DNA of 44,563 nucleotides from an uncultured Methylophilaceae bacterium (GTDB lineage Bacteria > Pseudomonadota > Gammaproteobacteria > Burkholderiales > Methylophilaceae): NCBI GenBank assembly GCA_903899965.1, contig CAIULB010000017.1:1-44563 (forward strand). Direction: 5' to 3'. The notes under the pieces were generated by a model. The model was not told the DNA's origin. It saw only the letters and a list, made by a program, of their open reading frames with translations, and searched no databases. Below are positions 15,463-23,933 of the stretch, piece after piece. Each line of letters starts with the position of its first letter. The first letter of the stretch is position 1. Both the position numbers and the translations under genes were made by a program.

Positions 15463-17277
15463 ATGAAACAAATCCTAAATGAAGTGACCGAACGTATCCG
15501 TGAGCGCAGCGCGCCTACGCGTTACGCTTATTTGCAACGTATTGAGAAAATGGCTTCGCGTACTCGTGGCCCTGATCGTATGGGTTGTGCTAACGTGGCC
15601 CACGCTTTTGCTGCGATGCCAGCGAATGACAAATTAAAAGTAGTAGCTGAAAAAGCACCAAATATTGGCATTGTGACTGCCTACAATGAGATGCTCTCTG
15701 CGCACCAGCCTTATGTAAATTTCCCCGAGGTGATTCGTGCTGAAGCTCATAAATATGGGGCGACTGTGCAAGTAGCTGGTGGTGTGCCTGCGATGTGTGA
15801 TGGTATTACACAGGGCGAGCCTGGCATGGAGCTAAGTCTTTTCTCACGCGATGTGATTGCGATGAGTACAGCGGTCGCGCTTTCTCATGATGTGTTTGAT
15901 GCAGCCCTACTGCTTGGTGTTTGTGACAAGATCGTTCCAGGCTTATTGATTGGTGCTTTGCAGTTTGGCCATTTGCCATGTGTATTTGTGCCTTCTGGCC
16001 CTATGAGCACTGGTTTGGATAATACTGAAAAATCTAAAGTACGTGAAAAATTCGCTGAAGGTTTGGTTGGCCGCCCTGAGCTGTTAGCTTCTGAATCAGC
16101 TGCTTATCATGGCGCTGGTACATGTACTTTTTACGGCACGGCCAATAGTAACCAGATGTTACTTGAAGCAATGGGATTGCATGTTCCGGGTGCGGCTTTT
16201 GTTCATCCGCACGATCCCTTACGCGCTTGTTTGACGCGTGAATCTGTCCGCGTTGTGCTTGAGAATACTCAAAATAACCGCTATATGCCTATCGGTAAGA
16301 TGGTCGATGAGCGGGTGATTGTGAACGCGATTGTGGCCTTGTTGGCAACGGGCGGCAGCACTAATCATTGCATCCACTGGGTTGCTGTTGCGCGTGCTGC
16401 GGGCATCATTATCGATTGGGCGGATTTCAATAAGCTTTCTAAAAACACCCCATTGTTGGCGCGTGTTTATCCAAACGGTAAAGCCGATGTGAATCAATTT
16501 CAAGACGCAGGTGGCCCATCATTCGTGATCCGCGAGTTGGTTGAAGGCGGCTACATGCATGAGGACGTTCAATCAGTGGTGATTGGCGGCTTGCGTGATT
16601 ACTGTAAGAAACCACAGACAGATGGTAAGAGCTTGAGCTGGGTTGAGCTGCCTAAAGAAAGCCCTGATGAAACAATTTTACGTACAGCATCTAAACCATT
16701 TAGTGCTTCTGGCGGCTTACTATTGTTGCAAGGCAACCTTGGTCGTTCAGTGATTAAGAGTTCAGCTGTGCCTGAGGATCGTCACATCATCGAAGCGCCA
16801 GCAGTGGTGTTCGATGCGCAAGAAGAGTTGTTAGAAGCTTTTGAGCGTGGCGAACTAGAAAAAGATTTTGTGGCAGTTGTTCGCTATCAAGGGCCTAAAG
16901 CGAATGGCATGCCAGAGCTACACAAATTAACGCCGCCATTGTCAGTCCTTCAAGGTAAGGGTTTCAAAGTCGCGATTGTGACGGACGGTCGTATGAGTGG
17001 GGCATCAGGCAAAGTGCCTGCAGCAATTCACTTATCTCCAGAAGCTTCTGCTGGTGGTGCAATTGGTAAAATTCGCACAGGCGACATTATTCGCTTGAAC
17101 GTGATTGCGGGGACATTGAATGCCTTGGTGGATGAAGATACTTGGAAAGCGCGTCAAATTGAAGAATTAAGTGACTCAAAACGCTTTGCAAATGCCCATG
17201 GCATGGGACGTGAACTTTTTGGCGGTATGAGAAGCAATGTGCTTACAGCTGAAGAAGGCGCAGTTACTTGGCTCTAA
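15463..17277 (+). CDS. edd: Phosphogluconate dehydratase (Edd)
   Basis: Edd dehydrates 6-phosphogluconate to 2-keto-3-deoxy-6-phosphogluconate, the first Entner-Doudoroff step, using a 4Fe-4S cluster. The 604-residue protein has the IlvD/Edd signature GVCDKIVPG with Cys154, the early NEMLSAHQPY, a further Cys in YHGAGTCTFYG, and the C-terminal signature IVTDGRMSGASGKVPAAIH. The length is typical of Edd (about 600) rather than IlvD (about 560). It is followed by eda after 49 bases. In methylotrophs of this family the pair works in the RuMP cycle; that role is inferred. Confidence 0.97.
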   Translation: MKQILNEVTERIRERSAPTRYAYLQRIEKMASRTRGPDRMGCANVAHAFAAMPANDKLKVVAEKAPNIGIVTAYNEMLSAHQPYVNFPEVIRAEAHKYGATVQVAGGVPAMCDGITQGEPGMELSLFSRDVIAMSTAVALSHDVFDAALLLGVCDKIVPGLLIGALQFGHLPCVFVPSGPMSTGLDNTEKSKVREKFAEGLVGRPELLASESAAYHGAGTCTFYGTANSNQMLLEAMGLHVPGAAFVHPHDPLRACLTRESVRVVLENTQNNRYMPIGKMVDERVIVNAIVALLATGGSTNHCIHWVAVARAAGIIIDWADFNKLSKNTPLLARVYPNGKADVNQFQDAGGPSFVIRELVEGGYMHEDVQSVVIGGLRDYCKKPQTDGKSLSWVELPKESPDETILRTASKPFSASGGLLLLQGNLGRSVIKSSAVPEDRHIIEAPAVVFDAQEELLEAFERGELEKDFVAVVRYQGPKANGMPELHKLTPPLSVLQGKGFKVAIVTDGRMSGASGKVPAAIHLSPEASAGGAIGKIRTGDIIRLNVIAGTLNALVDEDTWKARQIEELSDSKRFANAHGMGRELFGGMRSNVLTAEEGAVTWL

Positions 17278-17326
17278 GTGCTTAGTAAAAGATTATTAAT
17301 TTAGATTTTAAAAAAGTAGATAAAAC

Positions 17327-17953
17327 ATGAATACATTAGATTTAGCTAAAGAAGGTCCAGTCATTCCAGTGATCGTGATTAACCGTGTTGAAGATGCTGT
17401 GCCTATGGCTGAAGCATTGCTTGAAGGCGGCATTAAGGTGCTAGAGGTAACTTTGCGGACATCATGCGCATTAGCTGGTATGGAAGCGATTGCTAAGGCT
17501 GTGCCTGAAGCGATTTTGGGTTCTGGTACTGTGCGTAATAACAAAGATGCGCAAGCTTCTAAAGACGCTGGCTGTAAGTTCGCTGTGAGTCCAGGTTACA
17601 CAAGTGAGCTAGGTCAATTCGCACGTCAAATTGGTTTGCCATTGTTGCCAGGTGTTTCAACAGGCTCAGAAATTATGATGGCGAATGCTGATGATTACTA
17701 TTTCTTGAAGCTATTTCCAGCAGTTGCAGTAGGTGGTATCAACTTACTTAAAGGCTTTGCAGGTCCATTTGGTGATGTGAAATTTTGTCCAACTGGCGGT
17801 GTAACGGTTGAATCAGCCCCACAATTCTTGTCATTACCTAACGTTGTGGTATGTGGCGGCACATGGCTGACGCCGGCAGATGCAGTTGCTCGCGGTGATT
17901 GGGCGCATATTACGAAATTAGCAAAAGAAGCTAGCGCGATTAAGCCTGCTTAA
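17327..17953 (+). CDS. eda: KDPG/KHG aldolase (Eda)
   Basis: Eda cleaves 2-keto-3-deoxy-6-phosphogluconate to pyruvate and glyceraldehyde 3-phosphate. The 208-residue class I aldolase has the Schiff-base Lys128 in YYFLKLFPA and the catalytic Glu40/Arg44 block VLEVTLRT. Phosphate-binding segments include SPGYTSEL and FCPTGGV. The second gene of edd-eda, it is followed by a strong terminator. Confidence 0.97.
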   Translation: MNTLDLAKEGPVIPVIVINRVEDAVPMAEALLEGGIKVLEVTLRTSCALAGMEAIAKAVPEAILGSGTVRNNKDAQASKDAGCKFAVSPGYTSELGQFARQIGLPLLPGVSTGSEIMMANADDYYFLKLFPAVAVGGINLLKGFAGPFGDVKFCPTGGVTVESAPQFLSLPNVVVCGGTWLTPADAVARGDWAHITKLAKEASAIKPA

Positions 17954-17979
17954 GTTTGTTATTTTCGACCTTAAATTTG

Positions 17980-18023
17980 AACCTATATTCAGCTAAATTG
18001 CTGGATATAGGTTTTTAATTTTT
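17980..18023 (+). terminator. Rho-independent terminator after eda
   Basis: A 14-base-pair stem (AACCTATATTCAGC / GCTGGATATAGGTT, one G-T pair) with a 6-base loop is followed by a T-rich run. It lies 26 bases after the eda stop and ends 14 bases before the next gene. Confidence 0.9.
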
Positions 18024-18037
18024 GTCAGGCAAAATTA

Positions 18038-18694
18038 ATGCGGCCATTGGCTGAATATAAGACGCTAATATTTGATTGTGATGGGGTTGTACTTAACTCA
18101 AATCATCTTAAGATACGAGCGTATTATGATGTGGCCATTAAGTTTGGGGCGGATGAAGTTCAAGCTCAGGCGTTAGTTGCCCATCATTTAGAGCTGGGCG
18201 GTATTTCACGCTATCCAAAGTTTGAGTATTTTTTGCGTGAGATTATGCAACAGGCGGTCACAGAGTATGCGATGCAAACCTTGCTTGATAGCTTTACTGC
18301 CGAAGTGAAAAGACTGCTGACGGACTGCGAAATTGCTCCAGATTTGATGCGTGTTCGCGAAGCGAGCCCCAATGCAAAATGGATGATTATTTCGGGTGGG
18401 GACCAAGCAGAGTTGCGTGACATATTTAAGCAACGCGGCATTGCTAAACTGTTTGATGCGGGTATTTTTGGGAGCCCTGATAATAAAGATTCAATCTTGG
18501 CACGTGAAGTTGGCTATGGCCATATCGATCAACCCGCTTTATTTATCGGCGATAGTCGATATGACCATCAAGCCTCTACCAATGCCGGTTTAGATTTTGT
18601 ATTTTTGAGTGCTTGGACAGATGTGGTTGGGTGGCAGGATTATTGTGCCAGTCAGAAAATAGCAGTTTTTAATCACCTTGGTGATTTGATTTGA
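18038..18694 (+). CDS. HAD-family hydrolase (phosphatase-like)
   Basis: This is a 218-residue haloacid-dehalogenase-fold phosphatase. The four HAD motifs are present: I, IFDCDGVVL with nucleophile Asp; II, IISGGD; III, Lys in NKDSILA; IV, FIGDSRYDH. The helical cap between I and II is of the C1 type, as in phosphoglycolate phosphatase and beta-phosphoglucomutase. There is no Cys/His zinc loop, so it is not a typical GmhB. The substrate is unknown. It lies 19 bases before a glycosyltransferase gene, suggesting a role in sugar phosphate or polyprenyl-linked sugar metabolism. Confidence 0.82.
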   Translation: MRPLAEYKTLIFDCDGVVLNSNHLKIRAYYDVAIKFGADEVQAQALVAHHLELGGISRYPKFEYFLREIMQQAVTEYAMQTLLDSFTAEVKRLLTDCEIAPDLMRVREASPNAKWMIISGGDQAELRDIFKQRGIAKLFDAGIFGSPDNKDSILAREVGYGHIDQPALFIGDSRYDHQASTNAGLDFVFLSAWTDVVGWQDYCASQKIAVFNHLGDLI

Positions 18695-18713
18695 AAAAGG
18701 TTAATCTAATTTC

Positions 18714-19448
18714 ATGACGAAATTTACACCACCAAAAAAGCTTTCAGTTGTCGTTCCGGTGCGTAACGAACAAGATAATGTTGCGCCTTTAGTTGCTGAA
18801 ATTGATGTGGCACTTAAAGGCTTTACGCACGAGATTGTCTATGTCAACGATGGTAGTACCGACGAAACCCATGTGCGTTTGCAACAATTACAAACAAACT
18901 ACCCACAGCTTCGCATCGTGCGCCATGCGAATAGCTGTGGCCAAAGCACAGCGGTGCGTTCAGGTGTTAAGGCTGCGAAGTATGATTGGATTGCAACGTT
19001 GGACGGTGATGGTCAGAACGACCCGGCTGACATCCCTAAACTCGTTGATGCGCTTGAAGAAGGGGTATGGTTGGTAGGCGGTAACCGCCGTAAAAGCAGG
19101 CGGGATACTTGGATTAAACGTATTTCTTCAGTAATTGCCAATACTGTTCGCTCAAAAATGCTGCGCGATGACACCCCAGATACAGGCTGTGGGTTGAAGT
19201 TGTTTAATAAAGTCGCATTTTTAGATTTGCCTTACTTTGACCACATGCACCGCTTTTTGCCAGCGTTGATTAAGCGTGCTGGAGGTCAAATTCGTTCAGT
19301 ACATGTCAGCCATCGAAACCGTGAGTTTGGTAAATCTAACTACGGCACCTTTGATCGATTGATGGTGGGTGTCGTTGATTTGTTCGGTGTGGCTTGGTTA
19401 CAACGTCGCGCTAAATTACCTGTCATTATCGATGAAATCACCAGATAG
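18714..19448 (+). CDS. Family 2 glycosyltransferase, ArnC/dolichol-phosphate-mannose-synthase-like
   Basis: The 244-residue protein matches enzymes that load a sugar onto polyprenyl phosphate. It has LSVVVPVRNEQDNV, EIVYVNDGSTDET, the tract GQSTAVRSGVKAA, the metal site ATLDGDGQNDPADIP, and TGCGLKLFNK. It lacks the two C-terminal membrane helices of ArnC, as in soluble DPM1-type forms. It is followed after 9 bases by the LAB_N gene and then a UDP-glucuronate 4-epimerase-like gene. This suggests, by inference, a lipid-linked uronic acid such as polyprenyl phosphate-galacturonate, as made by Rhizobium RgtE. Confidence 0.87.
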   Translation: MTKFTPPKKLSVVVPVRNEQDNVAPLVAEIDVALKGFTHEIVYVNDGSTDETHVRLQQLQTNYPQLRIVRHANSCGQSTAVRSGVKAAKYDWIATLDGDGQNDPADIPKLVDALEEGVWLVGGNRRKSRRDTWIKRISSVIANTVRSKMLRDDTPDTGCGLKLFNKVAFLDLPYFDHMHRFLPALIKRAGGQIRSVHVSHRNREFGKSNYGTFDRLMVGVVDLFGVAWLQRRAKLPVIIDEITR

Positions 19449-19457
19449 GAACTCCTA

Positions 19458-19820
19458 ATGGAATACGGCATCACTTCTTTTTTTCAGCATATTGTCGAGT
19501 CTGCCCAGCATTTTTTTAGCACCACATCGCAAGGTGACTTAATTTGGCTCTGTATTGGTTTGCTCGGACAAATTCTGTTTATGATGCGATTTATCGTGCA
19601 ATGGCTTCATAGCGAGCGCCATCAAAAAAGTATTATTCCGGTAAGTTTTTGGTATTTCAGTTTAGTGGGTGGTTTAACCGTTTTGCTTTACGGTATCCAT
19701 AAGTTTGAGCCAGTGATTATTCTCGGGCAATTGCCAGGTACTTTTGTTTATGCAAGAAATTTAATCTTGATCAGACGCCATGAGAAATCTCAGCGTGAAT
19801 TGCAAAAGGATGTGGCGTGA
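19458..19820 (+). CDS. Small membrane protein with lipid A biosynthesis N-terminal (LAB_N) domain
   Basis: The 120-residue inner-membrane protein has about three hydrophobic helices (approximately 27-48, 63-80 and 86-105). The conserved LAB_N pattern is clear: [30 protein letters not shown], then [13 protein letters not shown]. This domain also occurs fused to some LpxB proteins, but here it stands alone. Stand-alone copies often accompany DPM-like glycosyltransferases. A role in moving or presenting a lipid-linked sugar is conceivable but unproven. Its stop overlaps the epimerase GTG start by four bases (GTGA). Confidence 0.9.
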   Translation: MEYGITSFFQHIVESAQHFFSTTSQGDLIWLCIGLLGQILFMMRFIVQWLHSERHQKSIIPVSFWYFSLVGGLTVLLYGIHKFEPVIILGQLPGTFVYARNLILIRRHEKSQRELQKDVA

Positions 19821-20806
19821 AATTCCTTGTGACAGGCGCGGCTGGTTTTATTGGACATCAAACGACGCTAAGATTATTAGCCCGCGGCGACAGTGTGATT
19901 GGTGTTGATAATCTTAATGACTATTATGATGTCAGCCTCAAAGAAGCGCGTTTGCAGGATATCGCTAAGCATCCACAAGCTAGTAATTTCAAATTTATTA
20001 AGCTTGATTTAGCTGATACTTCAGCAACAGAAGCCTTATTCAAAGCAGAGCAACCAGAGCGTGTTATTCACCTCGCGGCACAAGCAGGGGTTCGTTATTC
20101 ACTGCAAAATCCACATGCTTATGTGCAAAGCAATTTGGTGGCATTTACTAATATTTTAGAAGGCTGTCGTCACAACAAGGTTGAGCATTTAGTCTATGCT
20201 AGCTCATCGAGTGTTTATGGCGGCAATACCAAGTTGCCTTTTAGTGAGCAAGATACTGTAGATCATCCTGTTAGCTTGTATGCAGCCACTAAAAAAGCCA
20301 ATGAGCTGATGGCGCATACTTATAGCCACTTGTACGGTATACCAACAACTGGTCTACGTTTCTTTACCGTTTATGGCCCTTGGGGGCGTCCTGATATGTC
20401 GCCATTCTTGTTTGCAGATGCGATTTTGAATAACAAGCCTATCAAAGTTTTTAATCACGGCGATATGATGCGCGACTTCACCTATATCGACGATATTGTC
20501 GAGGGCGTGGTGCGCGTAGCGGATAAGCCTGCAACGCCACAAGCCAATAGCAGTGTGCCTTATCGTGTGTTTAACATTGGCAATAATCAGCCAGAAAATT
20601 TGATGGACTTTATTGGCATTCTTGAAAGCGCTTTCGGAACAACTGCGGAAAAAGAATTTTTGCCGATGCAAGCGGGTGATGTAAAAGCGACTTATGCTGA
20701 TACAAGCGCTTTGGAGGATTGGGTTGGCTTCAAGCCATACACGCCTTTAAAAGATGGCATTGCCAAGTTTGCGGATTGGTATAAAGCTTATTACAACAAG
20801 TCTTAG
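19817..20806 (+). CDS. NAD-dependent epimerase, UDP-glucuronate 4-epimerase-like
   Basis: This is a short-chain dehydrogenase/epimerase of 329 residues. The NAD-binding GAAGFIG is at the N-terminus. [18 protein letters not shown] is characteristic of UDP-glucuronate 4-epimerases (LspL, Cap1J types), which convert UDP-glucuronate to UDP-galacturonate. The catalytic Ser cluster (ASSSSVYGG) and YxxxK (LYAATKK) are present, as is [13 protein letters not shown]. The start is GTG 19817, coupled to the LAB_N stop. It closes the plus-strand operon, whose terminator lies in the antisense 3' end of waaF. Confidence 0.88.
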   Translation: MKFLVTGAAGFIGHQTTLRLLARGDSVIGVDNLNDYYDVSLKEARLQDIAKHPQASNFKFIKLDLADTSATEALFKAEQPERVIHLAAQAGVRYSLQNPHAYVQSNLVAFTNILEGCRHNKVEHLVYASSSSVYGGNTKLPFSEQDTVDHPVSLYAATKKANELMAHTYSHLYGIPTTGLRFFTVYGPWGRPDMSPFLFADAILNNKPIKVFNHGDMMRDFTYIDDIVEGVVRVADKPATPQANSSVPYRVFNIGNNQPENLMDFIGILESAFGTTAEKEFLPMQAGDVKATYADTSALEDWVGFKPYTPLKDGIAKFADWYKAYYNKS

Positions 20807-20816
20807 TTTTTTAGGA

Positions 20817-21848
20817 TTATCTAATCAAATGAATCACGCTTTCTGGCGTGATTTTTTTTAGACATTGCATGTGTTCATCTGGATTTTTCAGTGGGCAAGT
20901 CCGCTCAAAACAAGGGCTGCAAGGCAGGCCTAGATATTTAATGTGAGACCTCTCGCTCATTGGCGGTGTGTGGTGCGGTGTGCTTGAGCCAAAAATGGCA
21001 ATCAGGTTCTTATCTAAAGCGGCGGCGACATGCATTAAACCTGAATCATTGCTGATAACGGTATCGCATAAATCCATTAAGTCTATGGCCTCACCTAGCT
21101 TGGTTTTCCCACCTAAATCTAAACAGCGATTTTCTGTGAGTTGGTTTATTTTTTGAGTGTAGGGAATGTCTTTTTCTGAGCCAAAAAGCCAAACATCCCA
21201 GCCTTTGGCCAGCGCGGCTTTCGCTGCTTCGGCATAGTATTCAATCGGCCAGCGTTTAGCTTCGCCATATTCAGCACCTGGGCATAAGCCAAGTACTTTG
21301 TGAGATGGTTTTTTATGGCCAATTTTAGTTAATGTGGCCAAGACATTTGTATGATTAGCGATCAGCTTTGGGTTGGGTAGCTTATTTGGCAAGTCGACAT
21401 TTTTGGCTAATCCCAATGTTACAAAACGGTCCACTGTTCTTGGTAATTTGGCTCTATCTAATGGACGAATATCGTTAATTAAGCCATAACGCATTTCGCC
21501 TAAAAAACTAGTCCGCCGCGGAATATTCGCGGCAAAAGGCAAGATGGCAGACTTGAGAGAGTTGGTCAGAATAATGGCTTGGGTATAACCATCTTTGCGT
21601 ATGCTTTTGCCAAAGCGGATGCGTTCCCAAAACGCAAACTCCCCGTGCTTGAAAGGCAAGGCAATGGCATTCGTTATTTCGGGCATCCGCTCTAATAGCG
21701 GTAATGTCCAAGCGGGGGCTGCAACGTCAATTTGGCAGTTGGGGTTTTGTTGTTTGAGTGTGGTGAATAAGCTTTGTGCTAACACCATATCGCCCACCCA
21801 GGCCGGACCTAAAACAAGGATTTTTTCAGAAGCTGAGTGAGTTTTTTG
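20817..21848 (-). CDS. waaF: LPS heptosyltransferase II (WaaF)
   Basis: WaaF adds the second heptose to the LPS inner core from ADP-heptose (GT9). Markers are KILVLGPAWVGDMVLAQSLF, LCPGAEYGEAKRWP, VISNDSGLMHVAAALDKN, IFGSSTPHHTPP, and the late Cys stretch PCSPCFERTCPL. The start is uncertain. GTG 21848 is chosen because it is closest to the family N-terminus. TTG 21896 would add 16 residues and overlap hldE by 20 bases. No good ribosome site is visible for either. It is the last gene of hldD-gmhA-hldE-waaF. Confidence 0.93.
   Translation of the reverse strand, partial: QKTHSASEKILVLGPAWVGDMVLAQSLFTTLKQQNPNCQIDVAAPAWTLPLLERMPEITNAIALPFKHGEFAFWERIRFGKSIRKDGYTQAIILTNSLKSAILPFAANIPRRTSFLGEMRYGLINDIRPLDRAKLPRTVDRFVTLGLAKNVDLPNKLPNPKLIANHTNVLATLTKIGHKKPSHKVLGLCPGAEYGEAKRWPIEYYAEAAKAALAKGWDVWLFGSEKDIPYTQKINQLTENRCLDLGGKTKLGEAIDLMDLCDTVISNDSGLMHVAAALDKNLIAIFGSSTPHHTPPMSERSHIKYLGLPCSPCFERTCPLKNPDEHMQCLKKITPESVIHLIR
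20832..20859 (+). terminator. Terminator of the epimerase operon, embedded in the 3' end of waaF
   Basis: AATCACGC / GCGTGATT pair around a 6-base loop, followed by a run of eight T on the plus strand. It lies 26 bases after the epimerase stop and inside the last codons of waaF on the other strand. Confidence 0.88.
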
Positions 21849-21876
21849 CACAGAGTAGATGGATGCTGGAAAATAG

Positions 21877-23340
21877 TTACTGCGCCATTTTTTCAATGAT
21901 TTTGCTTGTGCTGCGACCTTGAACTAATGGAATTAGCTTCACTTGCCCGCCCCATGACTTGACTTCGGTGCCGCCCACCACTTGCTCCTCCGTATAGTCG
22001 TCGCCTTTTACAATCACATCAGGTTTCACTGCGTGGATAAGATTGAGCGGTGTATCTTCATCAAACAAAATAACGGCATCAATGGCTTCTAACGCCGCCA
22101 AAACGCGCGCTCTGTCGTTTTCATGAATGACTGGCCTGCTTGGGCCTTTAAGGGCGCTAACTGATCTATCAGTATTCAAGCCAAGGATAAGCTTGTCACC
22201 TGTCTTTTTAGCGGCTTCTAAATAAGTCACATGCCCAGCGTGGAGTAAATCAAAGCATCCATTGGTAAATACGATTTTTTGTTTGGCAGCGCGCCAAGCG
22301 TCCACTTTTAGTTTTAAGCCTGTTAAATCCGTAATTTTGTCCGTTTGCTCGCTGGTGTTTTTAGCGGTGAGTTCGTGAAGCAATTCATTTAATTGGATAG
22401 GTACAGTGCCAACTTTTCCAACCACAATACCTGCTGCAGTATTCGCTAAACTAAGCGCATCTTGTGGGCTTAAGCCATGAATTAAGCCTGCTGCTAACGT
22501 TGCAATCACTGTGTCACCAGCGCCAGACACATCGAACACCTGTTTGGCTGTTGCGGCTATGTGATGTTCGTTTGTTTTATCAAATAGCGTAATGCCTTCT
22601 TCGCCGCGGGTGACGGCTAAAAAATCAAGGCCTAAATCAGCTTTGAGTTTCTTTGCGCCGGCTAATAAAGCCTCGGTGTCGTTCATATTCACACCACAAG
22701 CTTCAGCAGTTTCTTTCTTGTTTGGTGTGAGCGCGGTTGCGCCTTTGTATTTGGTGTAGTCCTGACCTTTAGGGTCGGCAAGCACAGGAATATTTGCCTC
22801 TTTACAGGCTTGAATAATGGATTGGCAAACGTCATCACTGAGTACGCCTTTAGCGTAGTCTGACAAAATAACGATAGATGGTCTTTCTTGAAGTGCGCGG
22901 CTAATTAATAGATGCAACTCAGCATTTTCTTCAGCGCTAAATTTCGCTTGGCTTTCTTGGTCGATGCGAACAATTTGCTGATGCGAACTCATGACACGTG
23001 TTTTAGCAATCGTTGGTCTTGTTGATGATTGAATTACCGCTTCCGATTTGATGCCTAGATGATTAATCAAAGCAAGCAATGTTGTTGCTTCTGCATCCTC
23101 ACCCACACAGCCTGCAATACGCGTACTGATGCCCAGGTTGGCTAGGTTGGCCGCCACATTGGCTGCGCCACCTGCGCGGTCATTTTGTTGCTTGAGAAGC
23201 ACCACTGGCACAGGTGCTTCAGGGGATATGCGCTGTACGTCGCCAATTAAATAGCGGTCTAGCATCAGGTCGCCAATGACCAGCACCCATTTATCTGATT
23301 CGTTGAATAGCTTTACTGTATTAATGAGGTCTTGGTTCAT
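21877..23340 (-). CDS. hldE: Bifunctional heptose 7-phosphate kinase / heptose 1-phosphate adenylyltransferase HldE
   Basis: HldE makes ADP-D-glycero-D-manno-heptose in two of its reactions: phosphorylation of heptose 7-phosphate at C1 and later adenylylation. The N-terminal ribokinase-like domain (about 1-320) has VIGDLMLDRYLIG, GGAANVAANLA and the catalytic GAGDT. The C-terminal nucleotidyltransferase domain (about 350-487) has FTNGCFDLLHAGHVTYLEAA and KGDDYTEEQVVGG. At 487 residues it is the full fused form. The intermediate 1,7-bisphosphate needs GmhB, which I do not see in this window. Confidence 0.97.
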   Translation of the reverse strand: MNQDLINTVKLFNESDKWVLVIGDLMLDRYLIGDVQRISPEAPVPVVLLKQQNDRAGGAANVAANLANLGISTRIAGCVGEDAEATTLLALINHLGIKSEAVIQSSTRPTIAKTRVMSSHQQIVRIDQESQAKFSAEENAELHLLISRALQERPSIVILSDYAKGVLSDDVCQSIIQACKEANIPVLADPKGQDYTKYKGATALTPNKKETAEACGVNMNDTEALLAGAKKLKADLGLDFLAVTRGEEGITLFDKTNEHHIAATAKQVFDVSGAGDTVIATLAAGLIHGLSPQDALSLANTAAGIVVGKVGTVPIQLNELLHELTAKNTSEQTDKITDLTGLKLKVDAWRAAKQKIVFTNGCFDLLHAGHVTYLEAAKKTGDKLILGLNTDRSVSALKGPSRPVIHENDRARVLAALEAIDAVILFDEDTPLNLIHAVKPDVIVKGDDYTEEQVVGGTEVKSWGGQVKLIPLVQGRSTSKIIEKMAQ

Positions 23341-23356
23341 GGTTTTATGCTTAGTT

Positions 23357-23920
23357 TTATTCTGATTCTAGCAAGTCGCACAAGCTATGGCCGACAAAAA
23401 TATGCGCCTCTTGAATGCGTGCGGTTTCGCTTGAAGGCATCACTAGGTTGTATTTGCAAAATTCGTTCATCTTGCCGCCAGATCCACCAGTTAGGCCAAT
23501 CGTCGTTGCGCCTAGCTTATTAGCTTCTTCAATGGCTGCCACAACGTTCTTGCTGTTGCCCGAAGTGGTAATGCCAATCACCACATCTTCTGGGCGGCAA
23601 AGTGCTTCAATTTGGCGCGCAAAAATATAATCGTATCCATAATCATTGCCGACAGAGGTAATGATAGATGTATCAGTCGTTAGCGCAATTGCCGCTAGGC
23701 CGCGACGCTCTTTTTTAAAGCGGCCCACAATTTCAGCTGCAATATGTTGGCTGTCCGCTGCGCTACCGCCATTGCCCATGAGCATGATTTTACCGCCCCG
23801 CTTTATGCAGGCTTTAAGCTCTTCGGCAACGATGCTAATTTGCGGAATTAAATCTCCTAGCTTGGCGAACATCGTTTGATGTTCTGCTATGGCATTTTTT
23901 AAGTTTTCTGATGAGGTCAT
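23357..23920 (-). CDS. gmhA: Phosphoheptose isomerase GmhA
   Basis: GmhA converts sedoheptulose 7-phosphate to D-glycero-D-manno-heptose 7-phosphate, the entry to LPS heptose synthesis. The 187-residue SIS-domain protein has the marker GNGGSAADSQHIAAE, TDTSIITSVGNDYGY, and GITTSGNSKNV for phosphate binding. The C-terminus IQEAHIFVGHSLCDLLE supplies active-site Glu/His. Gaps to hldD (13 bases) and hldE (16 bases) indicate one operon. Confidence 0.96.
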   Translation of the reverse strand: MTSSENLKNAIAEHQTMFAKLGDLIPQISIVAEELKACIKRGGKIMLMGNGGSAADSQHIAAEIVGRFKKERRGLAAIALTTDTSIITSVGNDYGYDYIFARQIEALCRPEDVVIGITTSGNSKNVVAAIEEANKLGATTIGLTGGSGGKMNEFCKYNLVMPSSETARIQEAHIFVGHSLCDLLESE

Positions 23921-23933
23921 GATTTTTATATTG

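Noticed and set aside
18038-18694. HAD hydrolase as GmhB
   Set aside because: Motif I is DCDGV with a C1 helical cap and no zinc-binding Cys/His loop, unlike GmhB.
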